The position numbers and the translations under genes are program-made. A DNA stretch of 64,000 bases from positions 1-64,000 of the forward strand of contig NZ_VOBG01000016.1 of the NCBI RefSeq assembly GCF_008369295.1, given 5' to 3'. The notes under the pieces were generated by a model. The model made no database searches, was not told the origin of the DNA, and was given only the letters and a program-made list of their open reading frames with translations. This DNA is from Pseudomonas sp. ANT_H4. Lineage in GTDB: Bacteria > Pseudomonadota > Gammaproteobacteria > Pseudomonadales > Pseudomonadaceae. Of the stretch, positions 24,607 to 32,900 are shown piece by piece (positions within the stretch are counted from its first letter, which is position 1; each line of letters opens with the position of its first letter).

Positions 24607-24975
24607 TACAAGAACAATAACAAGCAATGCAAAAGACAATAAAAATAAGACGAATCGACTCACGCACAATAAAAACAACACGGCGGAGGCGCAGCTAACT
24701 GATTCTTTTGGAGAGGCGTTGCATTTGGGGCTTGCCCCGCAACCAGGCCGAGAACAACAAAAACTGCCCTAAGGCAGAGCCTGAACTGGTTGGATCATTG
24801 ATCATCGCAACACAGCGACCAAAGCAATCCGTTTGCTCTTGACTCCCGATTGGGAGTGTCATGAAGGTAAAGCTTTATGGCGAGGGCGATCAACAAAAAC
24901 AAGAAGCCCGAAATCAATAATAAAAATAGAGTACGCAACTACTTTCTCGGGGAGCTTCGGCTCCCCTTGTAGTTT
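24607..24975 (+). ncRNA. crcZ: CrcZ small RNA (Hfq/Crc decoy)
   Basis: About 370 nucleotides between cbrB and pcnB, the conserved crcZ position. Six clusters match the A-rich Hfq/Crc motif AAnAAnAA, beginning at about 24613, 24638, 24668, 24753, 24892 and 24916. The RNA ends in a GGGGAGC/GCTCCCC hairpin (24949-24966). It sequesters the Hfq/Crc repressor complex and relieves catabolite repression. The 3' end is uncertain because the T-tract after the hairpin is broken. A 19-codon ORF inside is described in the findings. Confidence 0.9.
24949..24975 (+). terminator. Probable crcZ terminator
   Basis: GGGGAGC/GCTCCCC stem with a tight UUCG loop, followed by TTGTAGTTT. The U-tract is imperfect. 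Confidence 0.65.
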
Positions 24976-25140
24976 CTACAATTTGGCTTGCGCGATTGAC
25001 CGGTATCACCACTCTTTTAAGCTTCTGGCTCAAGGCTTGCAGCTTGTTCCTACACCATCCCCTGACTAAATGCTAGAATCCCCGCCCATCATGCGGTCAT
25101 TCTTCGTTATGGCCGAACATTCCTTCAAACAGTGCATCCC

Positions 25141-26547
25141 ATGCTGAAGAAGTTGTTCCAGTCATTCCGTTCTCCCTTGCGTCGTACGCAACATAAACGC
25201 AGCACGCCTGAAGTGCTCAACAGCAGCCAACATTCGCTGCAACGCGCCCAGTTCAGCCGTTATGCGGTGAACATCGTCGAACGCTTGCAGAACGCAGGCT
25301 ACCAGGCTTACCTGGTGGGCGGTTGCGTGCGCGACATGTTGCTCAACATCACGCCCAAAGATTTCGACGTCGCCACCAGTGCCACGCCGGAGCAAGTGCG
25401 TGCCGAGTTTCGCAATGCGCGAATCATCGGTCGGCGCTTCAAGTTGGTGCATATCCACTTTGGTCGTGAAATCATTGAAGTGGCGACCTTCCGCGCCAAT
25501 CACCCGCAAAATGATGAAGAGGAAGACAGCAACCAGTCTTCCCGCAACGAAAGCGGGCGCATCCTGCGAGACAATGTCTACGGCACCCTGGAAGAGGACG
25601 CGCAACGCCGCGACTTCACCATCAATGCCCTTTACTACGATCCGGTCAGCGAGCGCATCCTCGATTACGCCAATGGCGTACACGATATCCGCAACAACCT
25701 GCTGCGCCTGATCGGCGATCCGACGCAACGCTACCAGGAAGACCCGGTGCGGATGCTGCGGGCAGTGCGCTTTGCTGCCAAGCTGAACTTTGGCATCGAG
25801 AAGCACACGGCCACGCCGATTCGAGAACTGGCGCCAATGCTGCGGGAAATCCCTTCGGCACGCCTGTTCGAAGAGGTACTCAAGCTGTTCCTCTCCGGCT
25901 ACGCCGCCGACACCTTCGAAATGCTCGTGGACCTGCAGTTGTTCGACCCGCTGTTCCCAGCCAGCGCCGAAGCACTGGAGCACAACCCGACCTACACCCA
26001 CACGCTGATCAGCGAAGCATTGATCAACACCGACCTGCGTATCAAACAGAACAAACCGGTAACCCCGGCCTTCCTGTTTGCCGCCCTCCTGTGGCCAGCG
26101 CTGCCAGCGCGGGTGGTGCGCTTGCAGAACCGCGGCATGCCGCCGATTCCGGCCATACAGGAAGCGGCTCACGAACTGATCGCCGAACAGTGCCAACGCA
26201 TCGCAATCCCCAAGCGCTTCACCATGCCGATCCGCGAGATCTGGGACATGCAAGAGCGCCTGCCACGGCGCAGCGGCAAACGCGCCGACCTGCTGCTCGA
26301 CAATCCGCGCTTCCGTGCTGGTTACGACTTCCTGCTGCTGCGTGAAAGCGCTGGCGAGCAGACCGACGGCTTGGGGGAATGGTGGACCAACTATCAGGAT
26401 GCCAACGACAGCGAACGTCGCGAGATGATTCGTGAGCTCAGCAGCAAGGGCGACGGCACCGGCGATGCACCGAAAAAGCGCCGTCGCAGCAGCGGTAGCA
26501 AGCGTAAACGCAGTGCTGCCGACACCCCGAGCGCGTCTGGCGAGTAA
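25141..26547 (+). CDS. pcnB: Poly(A) polymerase I
   Basis: 468 residues from the ATG at 25141 (a GTG three codons upstream is in frame). Adds 3' poly(A) tails that promote RNA decay. The nucleotidyltransferase head has YLVGGCVRDMLL and the DxD metal pair in PKDFDVATSA; the RRDFTINAL motif follows in the head domain, then a helical body. The C-terminal tail (about 430-468) is very basic (KKRRRSSGSKRKR), typical of the RNA-binding end. folK follows 5 bases after the stop. Confidence 0.95.
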   Translation: MLKKLFQSFRSPLRRTQHKRSTPEVLNSSQHSLQRAQFSRYAVNIVERLQNAGYQAYLVGGCVRDMLLNITPKDFDVATSATPEQVRAEFRNARIIGRRFKLVHIHFGREIIEVATFRANHPQNDEEEDSNQSSRNESGRILRDNVYGTLEEDAQRRDFTINALYYDPVSERILDYANGVHDIRNNLLRLIGDPTQRYQEDPVRMLRAVRFAAKLNFGIEKHTATPIRELAPMLREIPSARLFEEVLKLFLSGYAADTFEMLVDLQLFDPLFPASAEALEHNPTYTHTLISEALINTDLRIKQNKPVTPAFLFAALLWPALPARVVRLQNRGMPPIPAIQEAAHELIAEQCQRIAIPKRFTMPIREIWDMQERLPRRSGKRADLLLDNPRFRAGYDFLLLRESAGEQTDGLGEWWTNYQDANDSERREMIRELSSKGDGTGDAPKKRRRSSGSKRKRSAADTPSASGE

Positions 26548-26552
26548 GTCCG

Positions 26553-27050
26553 ATGAAGCGCGTCTACATCGCAATGGGCAGCAACCTGTCAGCCCCCGAA
26601 GAGCAATTGCACAATGCCGTCCAGGCATTGGCGCAATTGCCAAACACCACGCTGGCGGGCGTCTCCGCCTTTTATCAAAGTGATTCGTTACTCCCAGGCC
26701 AACCGCGTTATACCAACGCGGTCGCGGCCCTGGACAGCACCCTCGCGCCCATCGAACTGCTCGATGCGTTGCAAGCAATTGAAAACGACCAAGGCCGTGA
26801 GCGTCTTGAGCGCTGGGGCCCGCGGACCCTGGACCTGGACATATTGCTGTTCGGCGATTGGCTGATTGATGAGCCGCGCCTCAAGGTGCCGCACTATCAG
26901 ATGCATTTGCGAGCGTTCGTGCTTTACCCGTTGGCCGAACTGGCGCCAGCCAGCCTGCAATTGGCCGATGGCCGCACCCTCAGCGACCTGCTCGCCGCCT
27001 GCCCGTTCGTTGGTCTGGAGCGCCTCACTCCTGCTGAATCGCATCAGTAA
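26553..27050 (+). CDS. folK: 2-amino-4-hydroxy-6-hydroxymethyldihydropteridine pyrophosphokinase
   Basis: 165 residues. Transfers pyrophosphate from ATP to the pterin in folate synthesis; its product is used by FolP, encoded at 50589-51440. The signature RWGPRTLDLDILLFGD (about 89-104) contains the two magnesium aspartates. It follows pcnB closely, the usual arrangement. The tail carries two direct GTAAC motifs extending past the stop codon. Confidence 0.95.
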   Translation: MKRVYIAMGSNLSAPEEQLHNAVQALAQLPNTTLAGVSAFYQSDSLLPGQPRYTNAVAALDSTLAPIELLDALQAIENDQGRERLERWGPRTLDLDILLFGDWLIDEPRLKVPHYQMHLRAFVLYPLAELAPASLQLADGRTLSDLLAACPFVGLERLTPAESHQ

Positions 27051-27085
27051 CAGCGGTAACACCCCGATCGTAACAATGCGGTAAC
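27047..27085 (+). repeat. Four direct GTAAC motifs between folK and panB
   Basis: GTAAC occurs at 27047, 27056, 27070 and 27081 in the same orientation. The first spans the folK stop codon. The same pentamer clusters upstream of crcZ. A TTGACT follows shortly after. Regulatory meaning is unproven. Confidence 0.4.
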
Positions 27086-27265
27086 ACATCCAATTGACTT
27101 CCAGAGTCCTCCTCACGACTATAGGCGTCCCGCTGCCGCCAACCCGGCGCTAAAGGGCGCAATCCAGGCCTTATAAGCACTGTTTTTTAAGAAAGTGCGC
27201 CTGTATAAACGAAGACTCACGCGCGTTACTCGCTGTTTCCAAGCGCCTGAACGAGGACCCTTTTC

Positions 27266-28066
27266 ATGCCAGACATTACCCTGACCACCTTGCAGAGCCT
27301 CAAACTCAAGGGTGAAAAAATCACCATGCTGACCTGCTATGACGCCACCTTCGCCCAGGCTTGCTGCCAGGCCGGAGTCGAGGTGTTACTGGTGGGTGAC
27401 TCCCTGGGCATGGTCCTACAAGGGAATGACAGCACGCTGCCCGTCACCACCGCCGAGATCGCGTACCACGTCGCCAGCGTCAAACGCGGCAACGACGGGG
27501 CCATGATCATCGCCGACCTGCCGTTCATGGCCTACGCCACGCTTGAGCAAACCTTCAACAACAGTGCCCAACTGATGCAGGCCGGTGCGCACATGGTCAA
27601 AGTGGAAGGTGCCGCCTGGCTCGCCGAGTCGATCCGCCTGCTGGCAGAGCGTGGCGTGCCGGTGTGCGCACATATGGGCCTGACGCCGCAGTCGGTCAAC
27701 ATCCTTGGCGGTTACAAGGTCCAGGGCCGCAATGAAGCCCAGGCGCGCCAGATGCGGGCCGATGCCATCGCTTTGGAACAGGCTGGCGCCGCCATGATCG
27801 TGCTGGAATGCGTACCCAGTGAATTGGCCGCAGAAATCACCCAGGCGGTAAAAATCCCGGTAATCGGCATTGGTGCAGGCGCCGCCACCGACGGCCAAGT
27901 TCTGGTCCTGCATGACATGCTCGGGCTGGCCCTCACCGGTCGCGCGCCGAAGTTTGTGAAAAACTTCATGGCCGGCCAAGACAGCATTCAGGCCGCCTTG
28001 AGCGCCTACGTCACCGAAGTCAAAGCCGTCACCTTCCCAGGCACCGAACACGGGTTTTCTGCATGA
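27266..28066 (+). CDS. panB: 3-methyl-2-oxobutanoate hydroxymethyltransferase
   Basis: 266 residues. First committed step of pantothenate synthesis: transfers a hydroxymethyl group from methylene-tetrahydrofolate to ketoisovalerate, the valine precursor made by the ilv genes. Motifs visible are MLTCYDATFA, the metal-binding VGDSLGMVLQG (Asp45-type) and IGIGAGAATDGQVLVLHDMLG. panC overlaps its stop by four bases (ATGA). Confidence 0.96.
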   Translation: MPDITLTTLQSLKLKGEKITMLTCYDATFAQACCQAGVEVLLVGDSLGMVLQGNDSTLPVTTAEIAYHVASVKRGNDGAMIIADLPFMAYATLEQTFNNSAQLMQAGAHMVKVEGAAWLAESIRLLAERGVPVCAHMGLTPQSVNILGGYKVQGRNEAQARQMRADAIALEQAGAAMIVLECVPSELAAEITQAVKIPVIGIGAGAATDGQVLVLHDMLGLALTGRAPKFVKNFMAGQDSIQAALSAYVTEVKAVTFPGTEHGFSA

Positions 28067-28914
28067 ACACCGTCAAGACCGTGCGCGAACTGCGTGCCGC
28101 CGTCGCCCACGCCCGCAACGCGGGCAAACGTATCGGCTTCGTGCCTACCATGGGTAACCTGCACAGCGGCCATGCAACGCTGGTCAGCAAGGCATCCCAG
28201 CAAGCGGACTTCGTGGTGGCGAGCATTTTCGTCAACCCACTGCAATTTGGCGCAGGCGAAGACCTGGACAAATACCCGCGCACCCTGGCGGCGGATCAGG
28301 AAAAACTCCTGCAGGCCGGTTGCAACCTGCTGTTTGCACCCACCGTTGAGGAAATGTATCCCGGCGGTACGACCGGCCAGACGCGCGTCAGTGTTGCGCA
28401 CCTGTCCGAAGGCCTGTGTGGCGCCAGCCGTCCAGGGCACTTCGAAGGCGTGGCAACAGTGGTCAGCAAGCTGTTCAACATGGTCCAGCCTGACCTGGCG
28501 ATATTTGGCCAGAAGGACTATCAGCAACTGGCGGTCATTCGCGCCATGGTGCATGACCTGAACATGCCGATCCAGATCATCGGCGAACCCACCGTCCGCG
28601 CGGACGACGGGCTCGCGCTGTCCTCGCGTAACGGTTATCTCACCGAAGAACAACGGGCAATCGCCCCGGTGCTCTACCGCAGCCTCGGCCAGATCGCCAC
28701 GGCCATTAAAAGCGGTGAGCGTGACTTCGCCAAGTTGCGCGCCGAGCAGATGCAGCAGATTGAAGCCGCCGGCTTGCGCATGGACTACCTGGAGGTTCGC
28801 CAGGGCCAGCACCTGCGCCCGGCAACCGCCGAAGATCGGGATGTGGTGATTCTGGTGGCAGCCTATCTGGGTGCTACCCGGCTCATCGACAACCTGCATC
28901 TGAACCTGAACTGA
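28063..28914 (+). CDS. panC: Pantothenate synthetase
   Basis: 283 residues. Joins pantoate and beta-alanine with ATP. The nucleotidyltransferase HIGH-like motif is in PTMGNLHSGHATL (about 27-39) and the KMSKS-like motif is LSSRNGYL near 185. The enzyme's conserved FGQKDYQQ is present near 148. Translationally coupled to panB. No panD follows; the usual Pseudomonas panD is not in the window. Confidence 0.96.
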   Translation: MNTVKTVRELRAAVAHARNAGKRIGFVPTMGNLHSGHATLVSKASQQADFVVASIFVNPLQFGAGEDLDKYPRTLAADQEKLLQAGCNLLFAPTVEEMYPGGTTGQTRVSVAHLSEGLCGASRPGHFEGVATVVSKLFNMVQPDLAIFGQKDYQQLAVIRAMVHDLNMPIQIIGEPTVRADDGLALSSRNGYLTEEQRAIAPVLYRSLGQIATAIKSGERDFAKLRAEQMQQIEAAGLRMDYLEVRQGQHLRPATAEDRDVVILVAAYLGATRLIDNLHLNLN

Positions 28915-29175
28915 CCGACCCGCCGCTTTGCACCCAAAAGCAGCCCGCCTGTTGCACTGCCTGATGCGCCGGTATAAAAAAGTACCGGTCACAGCGCAGA
29001 CAAAGCCAAGACAGAATGAGTCGCTAGGTTTACTGTAATCGCCCTGCGTTATTGGTTGGCGTTGACGCAGTAGACCGTAACCCATCGTTTTATACTTCCA
29101 CGGCATAAAACTGGACGTTCCGGGCTTTCAAATGTCCTAAAGGCAGTCCCAGCAATAAAAAGGAAACCCGCAGCG

Positions 29176-30840
29176 ATGGCGTACTACCGCACTCCCCATG
29201 ACGTTACCGCTCTGCCCGCCTGGCAAGCGCTCAATCAACACCGCCAAGCCATGCAGGATTTCAGCATGCGCGAAGCCTTTAATGCCGATCCACAGCGCTT
29301 TACCCAATTTACCTTGAGTAACTGCGGACTTTTCCTCGATTACTCAAAAAACCTGATCACCAGCCAAACCCGCGACCTGCTGGTGGAGCTGGCCAAGGAA
29401 GTCGACCTTCAGGGCGCGATCAAGGCGCTGTTCAACGGCGAGCCGGTCAATTCCTCCGAAGATCGCCCAGCGCTGCACACTGCACTACGCCGCCCGGTTG
29501 GCGACAAGTTGTCGGTCAACGGCGTGAACATCATGCCCGACGTGCATAAAGTGCTGAACCAGATCACTGACTTGGTGGGCCGAATCCACGACGGCCTGTG
29601 GCGCGGTTACACCGAGAAGCCAATCACCGACGTGGTCAACATCGGCATCGGTGGCTCGTTCCTCGGCCCGGAGCTGGTATCCGAAGCGCTGTTGTCCTAC
29701 GCCCATAAAGGTGTGCGCTGCCATTACCTGGCGAATATCGACGGCAGTGAGTTCCACGAGCTGACCATGAAGCTGCGCGCCGAGACCACGCTGTTTATCG
29801 TCTCGTCGAAGTCCTTCAACACTCTGGAAACCCTGAAAAACGCCCAGGCCGCTCGCGCCTGGTACCTGGCCCAGGGTGGTTCGGAAGCTGAGTTGTATCG
29901 CCACTTCATCGCCGTATCGAGCAACAACGCGGCGGCCGTGGCCTTCGGTATCCGCGAAGAAAACATCTTCCCGATGTGGGACTGGGTCGGCGGCCGTTAC
30001 TCGCTGTGGTCGGCCATTGGTTTGCCTATCGCCCTGGCCATCGGCATGTCCAACTTCAAGGAACTGCTGTCCGGTGCCTACACCATGGACCAGCACTTCC
30101 AGACCGCACCATTCGAGCAGAACATGCCGGTGCTGCTGGGTCTGCTCGGCGTGTGGTATGGCAACTTCTGGGGCGCGCAAAGCCACGCGATCCTGCCGTA
30201 CGACCACTACCTGCGTAACATCACCAAGCACTTGCAACAGCTGGACATGGAATCCAACGGCAAGAGCGTGCGCCAAGATGGCACGCCGGTTTCCACCGAT
30301 ACCGGCCCGGTCATCTGGGGTGGCGTAGGTTGCAACGGCCAGCACGCCTACCACCAGTTGCTGCACCAAGGCACCCAATTGATCCCGGCCGACTTTATCG
30401 TGCCGATTGTCAGCTTCAACCCGGTCTCCGATCACCACCAGTGGCTATACGCTAACTGCCTGTCCCAGAGCCAGGCACTGATGCTCGGCAAGACTCGCAG
30501 CGAAGCCGAAGCAGAGCTGCGTGACAAGGGCATGGCCGAAGACGAGGTGCAGAAACTGGCACCGCACAAGGTTATTCCCGGCAACCGTCCAAGTAACACC
30601 TTGGTGGTGGAACGCATCAGCCCTCGTCGCCTGGGCGCGCTGGTGGCCATGTATGAGCACAAAGTGTTCGTGCAGAGCGTCATCTGGGGTATCAACGCCT
30701 TCGACCAATGGGGCGTGGAGCTGGGCAAGGAACTGGGTAAGGGCGTCTACAACCGCCTGACCGGCAGCGAAGAAGAACCGGCCGATGATGCCTCGACCCA
30801 AGGGTTGATCAACTACTTCCGCGGTCGCCACCGCGGTTGA
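29176..30840 (+). CDS. pgi: Glucose-6-phosphate isomerase
   Basis: 554 residues. Interconverts glucose-6-phosphate and fructose-6-phosphate; in Pseudomonas, which lacks phosphofructokinase, this serves gluconeogenesis and the Entner-Doudoroff cycle. Signature regions present are NIGIGGSFLGPELV, SKSFNTLET, GGRYSLWSAIGLP and GCNGQHAYHQLLHQGT. The leader has an A-rich AATAAAAA next to AGGA. A long inverted repeat follows the stop. Confidence 0.96.
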   Translation: MAYYRTPHDVTALPAWQALNQHRQAMQDFSMREAFNADPQRFTQFTLSNCGLFLDYSKNLITSQTRDLLVELAKEVDLQGAIKALFNGEPVNSSEDRPALHTALRRPVGDKLSVNGVNIMPDVHKVLNQITDLVGRIHDGLWRGYTEKPITDVVNIGIGGSFLGPELVSEALLSYAHKGVRCHYLANIDGSEFHELTMKLRAETTLFIVSSKSFNTLETLKNAQAARAWYLAQGGSEAELYRHFIAVSSNNAAAVAFGIREENIFPMWDWVGGRYSLWSAIGLPIALAIGMSNFKELLSGAYTMDQHFQTAPFEQNMPVLLGLLGVWYGNFWGAQSHAILPYDHYLRNITKHLQQLDMESNGKSVRQDGTPVSTDTGPVIWGGVGCNGQHAYHQLLHQGTQLIPADFIVPIVSFNPVSDHHQWLYANCLSQSQALMLGKTRSEAEAELRDKGMAEDEVQKLAPHKVIPGNRPSNTLVVERISPRRLGALVAMYEHKVFVQSVIWGINAFDQWGVELGKELGKGVYNRLTGSEEEPADDASTQGLINYFRGRHRG

Positions 30841-30854
30841 TGTGAGCCTCAAGA

Positions 30855-30880
30855 GGCCAACGTCCGTTTGGACGTTGGCC
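30855..30880 (+). terminator. Terminator-like inverted repeat after pgi
   Basis: GGCCAACGTCC and GGACGTTGGCC form a perfect 11-bp stem with a GTTT loop, 15 bases after the pgi stop. There is no T-run, so termination would be weak or factor-assisted. Confidence 0.6.
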
Positions 30881-30926
30881 TTGAACCCTCCCTCCACAGG
30901 GTGCATCTTTATCTCTTGTCGCAAAT

Positions 30927-30940
30927 AACAAGAATAAGGA
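30927..30940 (+). promoter_or_regulatory. Hfq/Crc A-rich motif at the acsA ribosome-binding site
   Basis: AACAAGAA (30927-30934) matches AAnAAnAA and is separated by one base from AAGGA (30936-30940), six bases before the acsA ATG. Position is what is seen in Crc-repressed mRNAs. Confidence 0.6.
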
Positions 30941-30946
30941 TCCCTC

Positions 30947-32884
30947 ATGTTCGATATCAGCACGTTCCCCAACGCCGATGCCGTCCGCCGAGCTGCGCAA
31001 CTCAGTCAAGAGGACTATCAGCGCCTCTACCGCCAATCCATCGAGCAACCCGACACCTTCTGGGCTGAACAGGCCAAGCGCTTTCTCGACTGGATCACAC
31101 CCTGGCAAAGCGTCCAGCAATCGGACATCAACACCGGCGCCGCCCGCTGGTTTGCCGGTGGTCAACTGAACGTCAGTTACAACTGCATCGACCGTCACCT
31201 TGCGCAACGCTCCAATCAGCCGGCCTTCATCTGGGAGGGCGATGATCCGACAAAATCCTCCAAAATCACCTACCGCCAACTTCATCAAAACGTTTGCCGC
31301 CTGGCCAACGTCCTGAAAAACCGCGGCGTGAAGAAAGGCGATCGTGTGTGTATCTACATGCCGATGATCCCCGAAGCGGCCTACGCCATGCTGGCCTGTA
31401 CGCGCATCGGTGCCGTGCACTCGGTGGTGTTTGGTGGTTTTTCCCCGGACGCCCTGCGCGACCGTATTCTCGACGCAGACTGCCGCACCGTGATCACTGC
31501 CGATGAAGGCGTACGGGGCGGTAAACCCGTGCCGCTGAAACAGAATGTCGACAAGGCTCTGGCCAGTTGCCCCAACGTCAGCACGGTGCTGGTGATTGAG
31601 CGTACCGGCGCGGCAGTCAATTGGGTGGAGGGCCGCGACCTCAAGTATCAACAGGCATTGGACGCCGTGAGCGCCGACTGCCCACCCGAACCCATGGACG
31701 CCGAGGACCCGCTGTTTATCCTCTACACCTCCGGCAGCACCGGCAAACCCAAGGGCGTATTGCACACCACCGGCGGCTACTTGTTGCAAGCGGCGATGAC
31801 CTTCAAATACGTGCTCGATTACCGCGACGGCGAGGTGTTCTGGTGTACCGCCGATGTCGGCTGGGTCACTGGCCACAGCTACATCGTCTATGGGCCGCTG
31901 GCCAATGGCGCGACCTCGTTAATGTTCGAGGGCGTGCCAAGTTATCCGGACAGCTCGCGCTTCTGGCAAGTGATCGACAAACACCAGGTCAATATCTTCT
32001 ACACCGCTCCCACCGCATTGCGCGCCCTGATGCGCGAAGGCCACGGCCCACTGGAAAATACCTCCCGCGCCAGCCTTCGGTTGTTGGGCAGTGTCGGCGA
32101 GCCGATCAACCCGGAAGCCTGGGACTGGTACTTTAATGCGGTCGGCGAACAACGTTGCCCGATTGTCGATACCTGGTGGCAGACTGAAACCGGCGGCATC
32201 ATGCTCAGCCCACTGGTCAGCGCTCAACACATCAAGCCGGGGTGTGCGACCCAGCCGATGTTCGGCGTGCTACCGGTGCTACTCGACGAGCAAGGCAAGG
32301 AAATCAGCGGTGCTGGCAGCGGCATTCTCGCAATCAAGTCCAGTTGGCCAGGGCAGATCCGCAGCATCTATGGCGATCCGCAACGGATGATCGACACCTA
32401 CTTCAAGCCCTATCCCGGTTACTACTTCACCGGCGACGGTGCGCGACGGGACGAGGACGGTGACTATTGGATCACCGGGCGCATTGATGACGTGATCAAC
32501 GTATCGGGCCACCGCATCGGTACTGCTGAGGTCGAAAGCGCCCTGGTGCTGCATGACAAGGTGGCCGAGGCAGCGGTGGTAGGTTATCCCCATGACCTCA
32601 AGGGCCAGGGCATTTATGCGTTTGTCACGCCGATGAATGGCGTCGAGCCCAGCGACGAACTGAAAAAGTATTTGCTGGAACTGGTCAGTAAAGAGATCGG
32701 CAGCTTTGCCAAGCCCGAGTTGATCCAATGGGCGCCGGCCTTGCCGAAAACCCGCTCCGGCAAGATCATGCGGCGCATTCTGCGCAAGATCGCCTGCAAC
32801 GAACTGGACAGCCTCGGGGATACCTCGACCCTGGCCGATCCCAGCGTGGTCGAGGGTCTGATCGACAAACGCCTGAACCGATAG
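30947..32884 (+). CDS. acsA: Acetyl-CoA synthetase (AMP-forming)
   Basis: 645 residues, the usual length. Activates acetate to acetyl-CoA through acetyl-AMP. The AMP-forming signature YTSGSTGKPKG lies near 262, WWQTETGG follows near 412, and the regulatory, acetylatable lysine is Lys606 in KTRSGKIMRR. The ribosome-binding site is preceded by an A-rich Hfq/Crc-type motif, suggesting catabolite repression. It has its own upstream region after the pgi hairpin. Confidence 0.95.
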   Translation: MFDISTFPNADAVRRAAQLSQEDYQRLYRQSIEQPDTFWAEQAKRFLDWITPWQSVQQSDINTGAARWFAGGQLNVSYNCIDRHLAQRSNQPAFIWEGDDPTKSSKITYRQLHQNVCRLANVLKNRGVKKGDRVCIYMPMIPEAAYAMLACTRIGAVHSVVFGGFSPDALRDRILDADCRTVITADEGVRGGKPVPLKQNVDKALASCPNVSTVLVIERTGAAVNWVEGRDLKYQQALDAVSADCPPEPMDAEDPLFILYTSGSTGKPKGVLHTTGGYLLQAAMTFKYVLDYRDGEVFWCTADVGWVTGHSYIVYGPLANGATSLMFEGVPSYPDSSRFWQVIDKHQVNIFYTAPTALRALMREGHGPLENTSRASLRLLGSVGEPINPEAWDWYFNAVGEQRCPIVDTWWQTETGGIMLSPLVSAQHIKPGCATQPMFGVLPVLLDEQGKEISGAGSGILAIKSSWPGQIRSIYGDPQRMIDTYFKPYPGYYFTGDGARRDEDGDYWITGRIDDVINVSGHRIGTAEVESALVLHDKVAEAAVVGYPHDLKGQGIYAFVTPMNGVEPSDELKKYLLELVSKEIGSFAKPELIQWAPALPKTRSGKIMRRILRKIACNELDSLGDTSTLADPSVVEGLIDKRLNR

Positions 32885-32900
32885 GAAAACCCGAGTCGCC

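Noticed and set aside
24720..24860. A second sRNA or tRNA-like element between cbrB and pcnB
   Set aside because: Only the CrcZ promoter and one terminal hairpin are visible; small inner hairpins are better read as parts of CrcZ.
25162..26778. 538-codon minus-strand ORF opposite pcnB and folK
   Set aside because: Spans two certain genes on the other strand; composition is typical of an antisense shadow.
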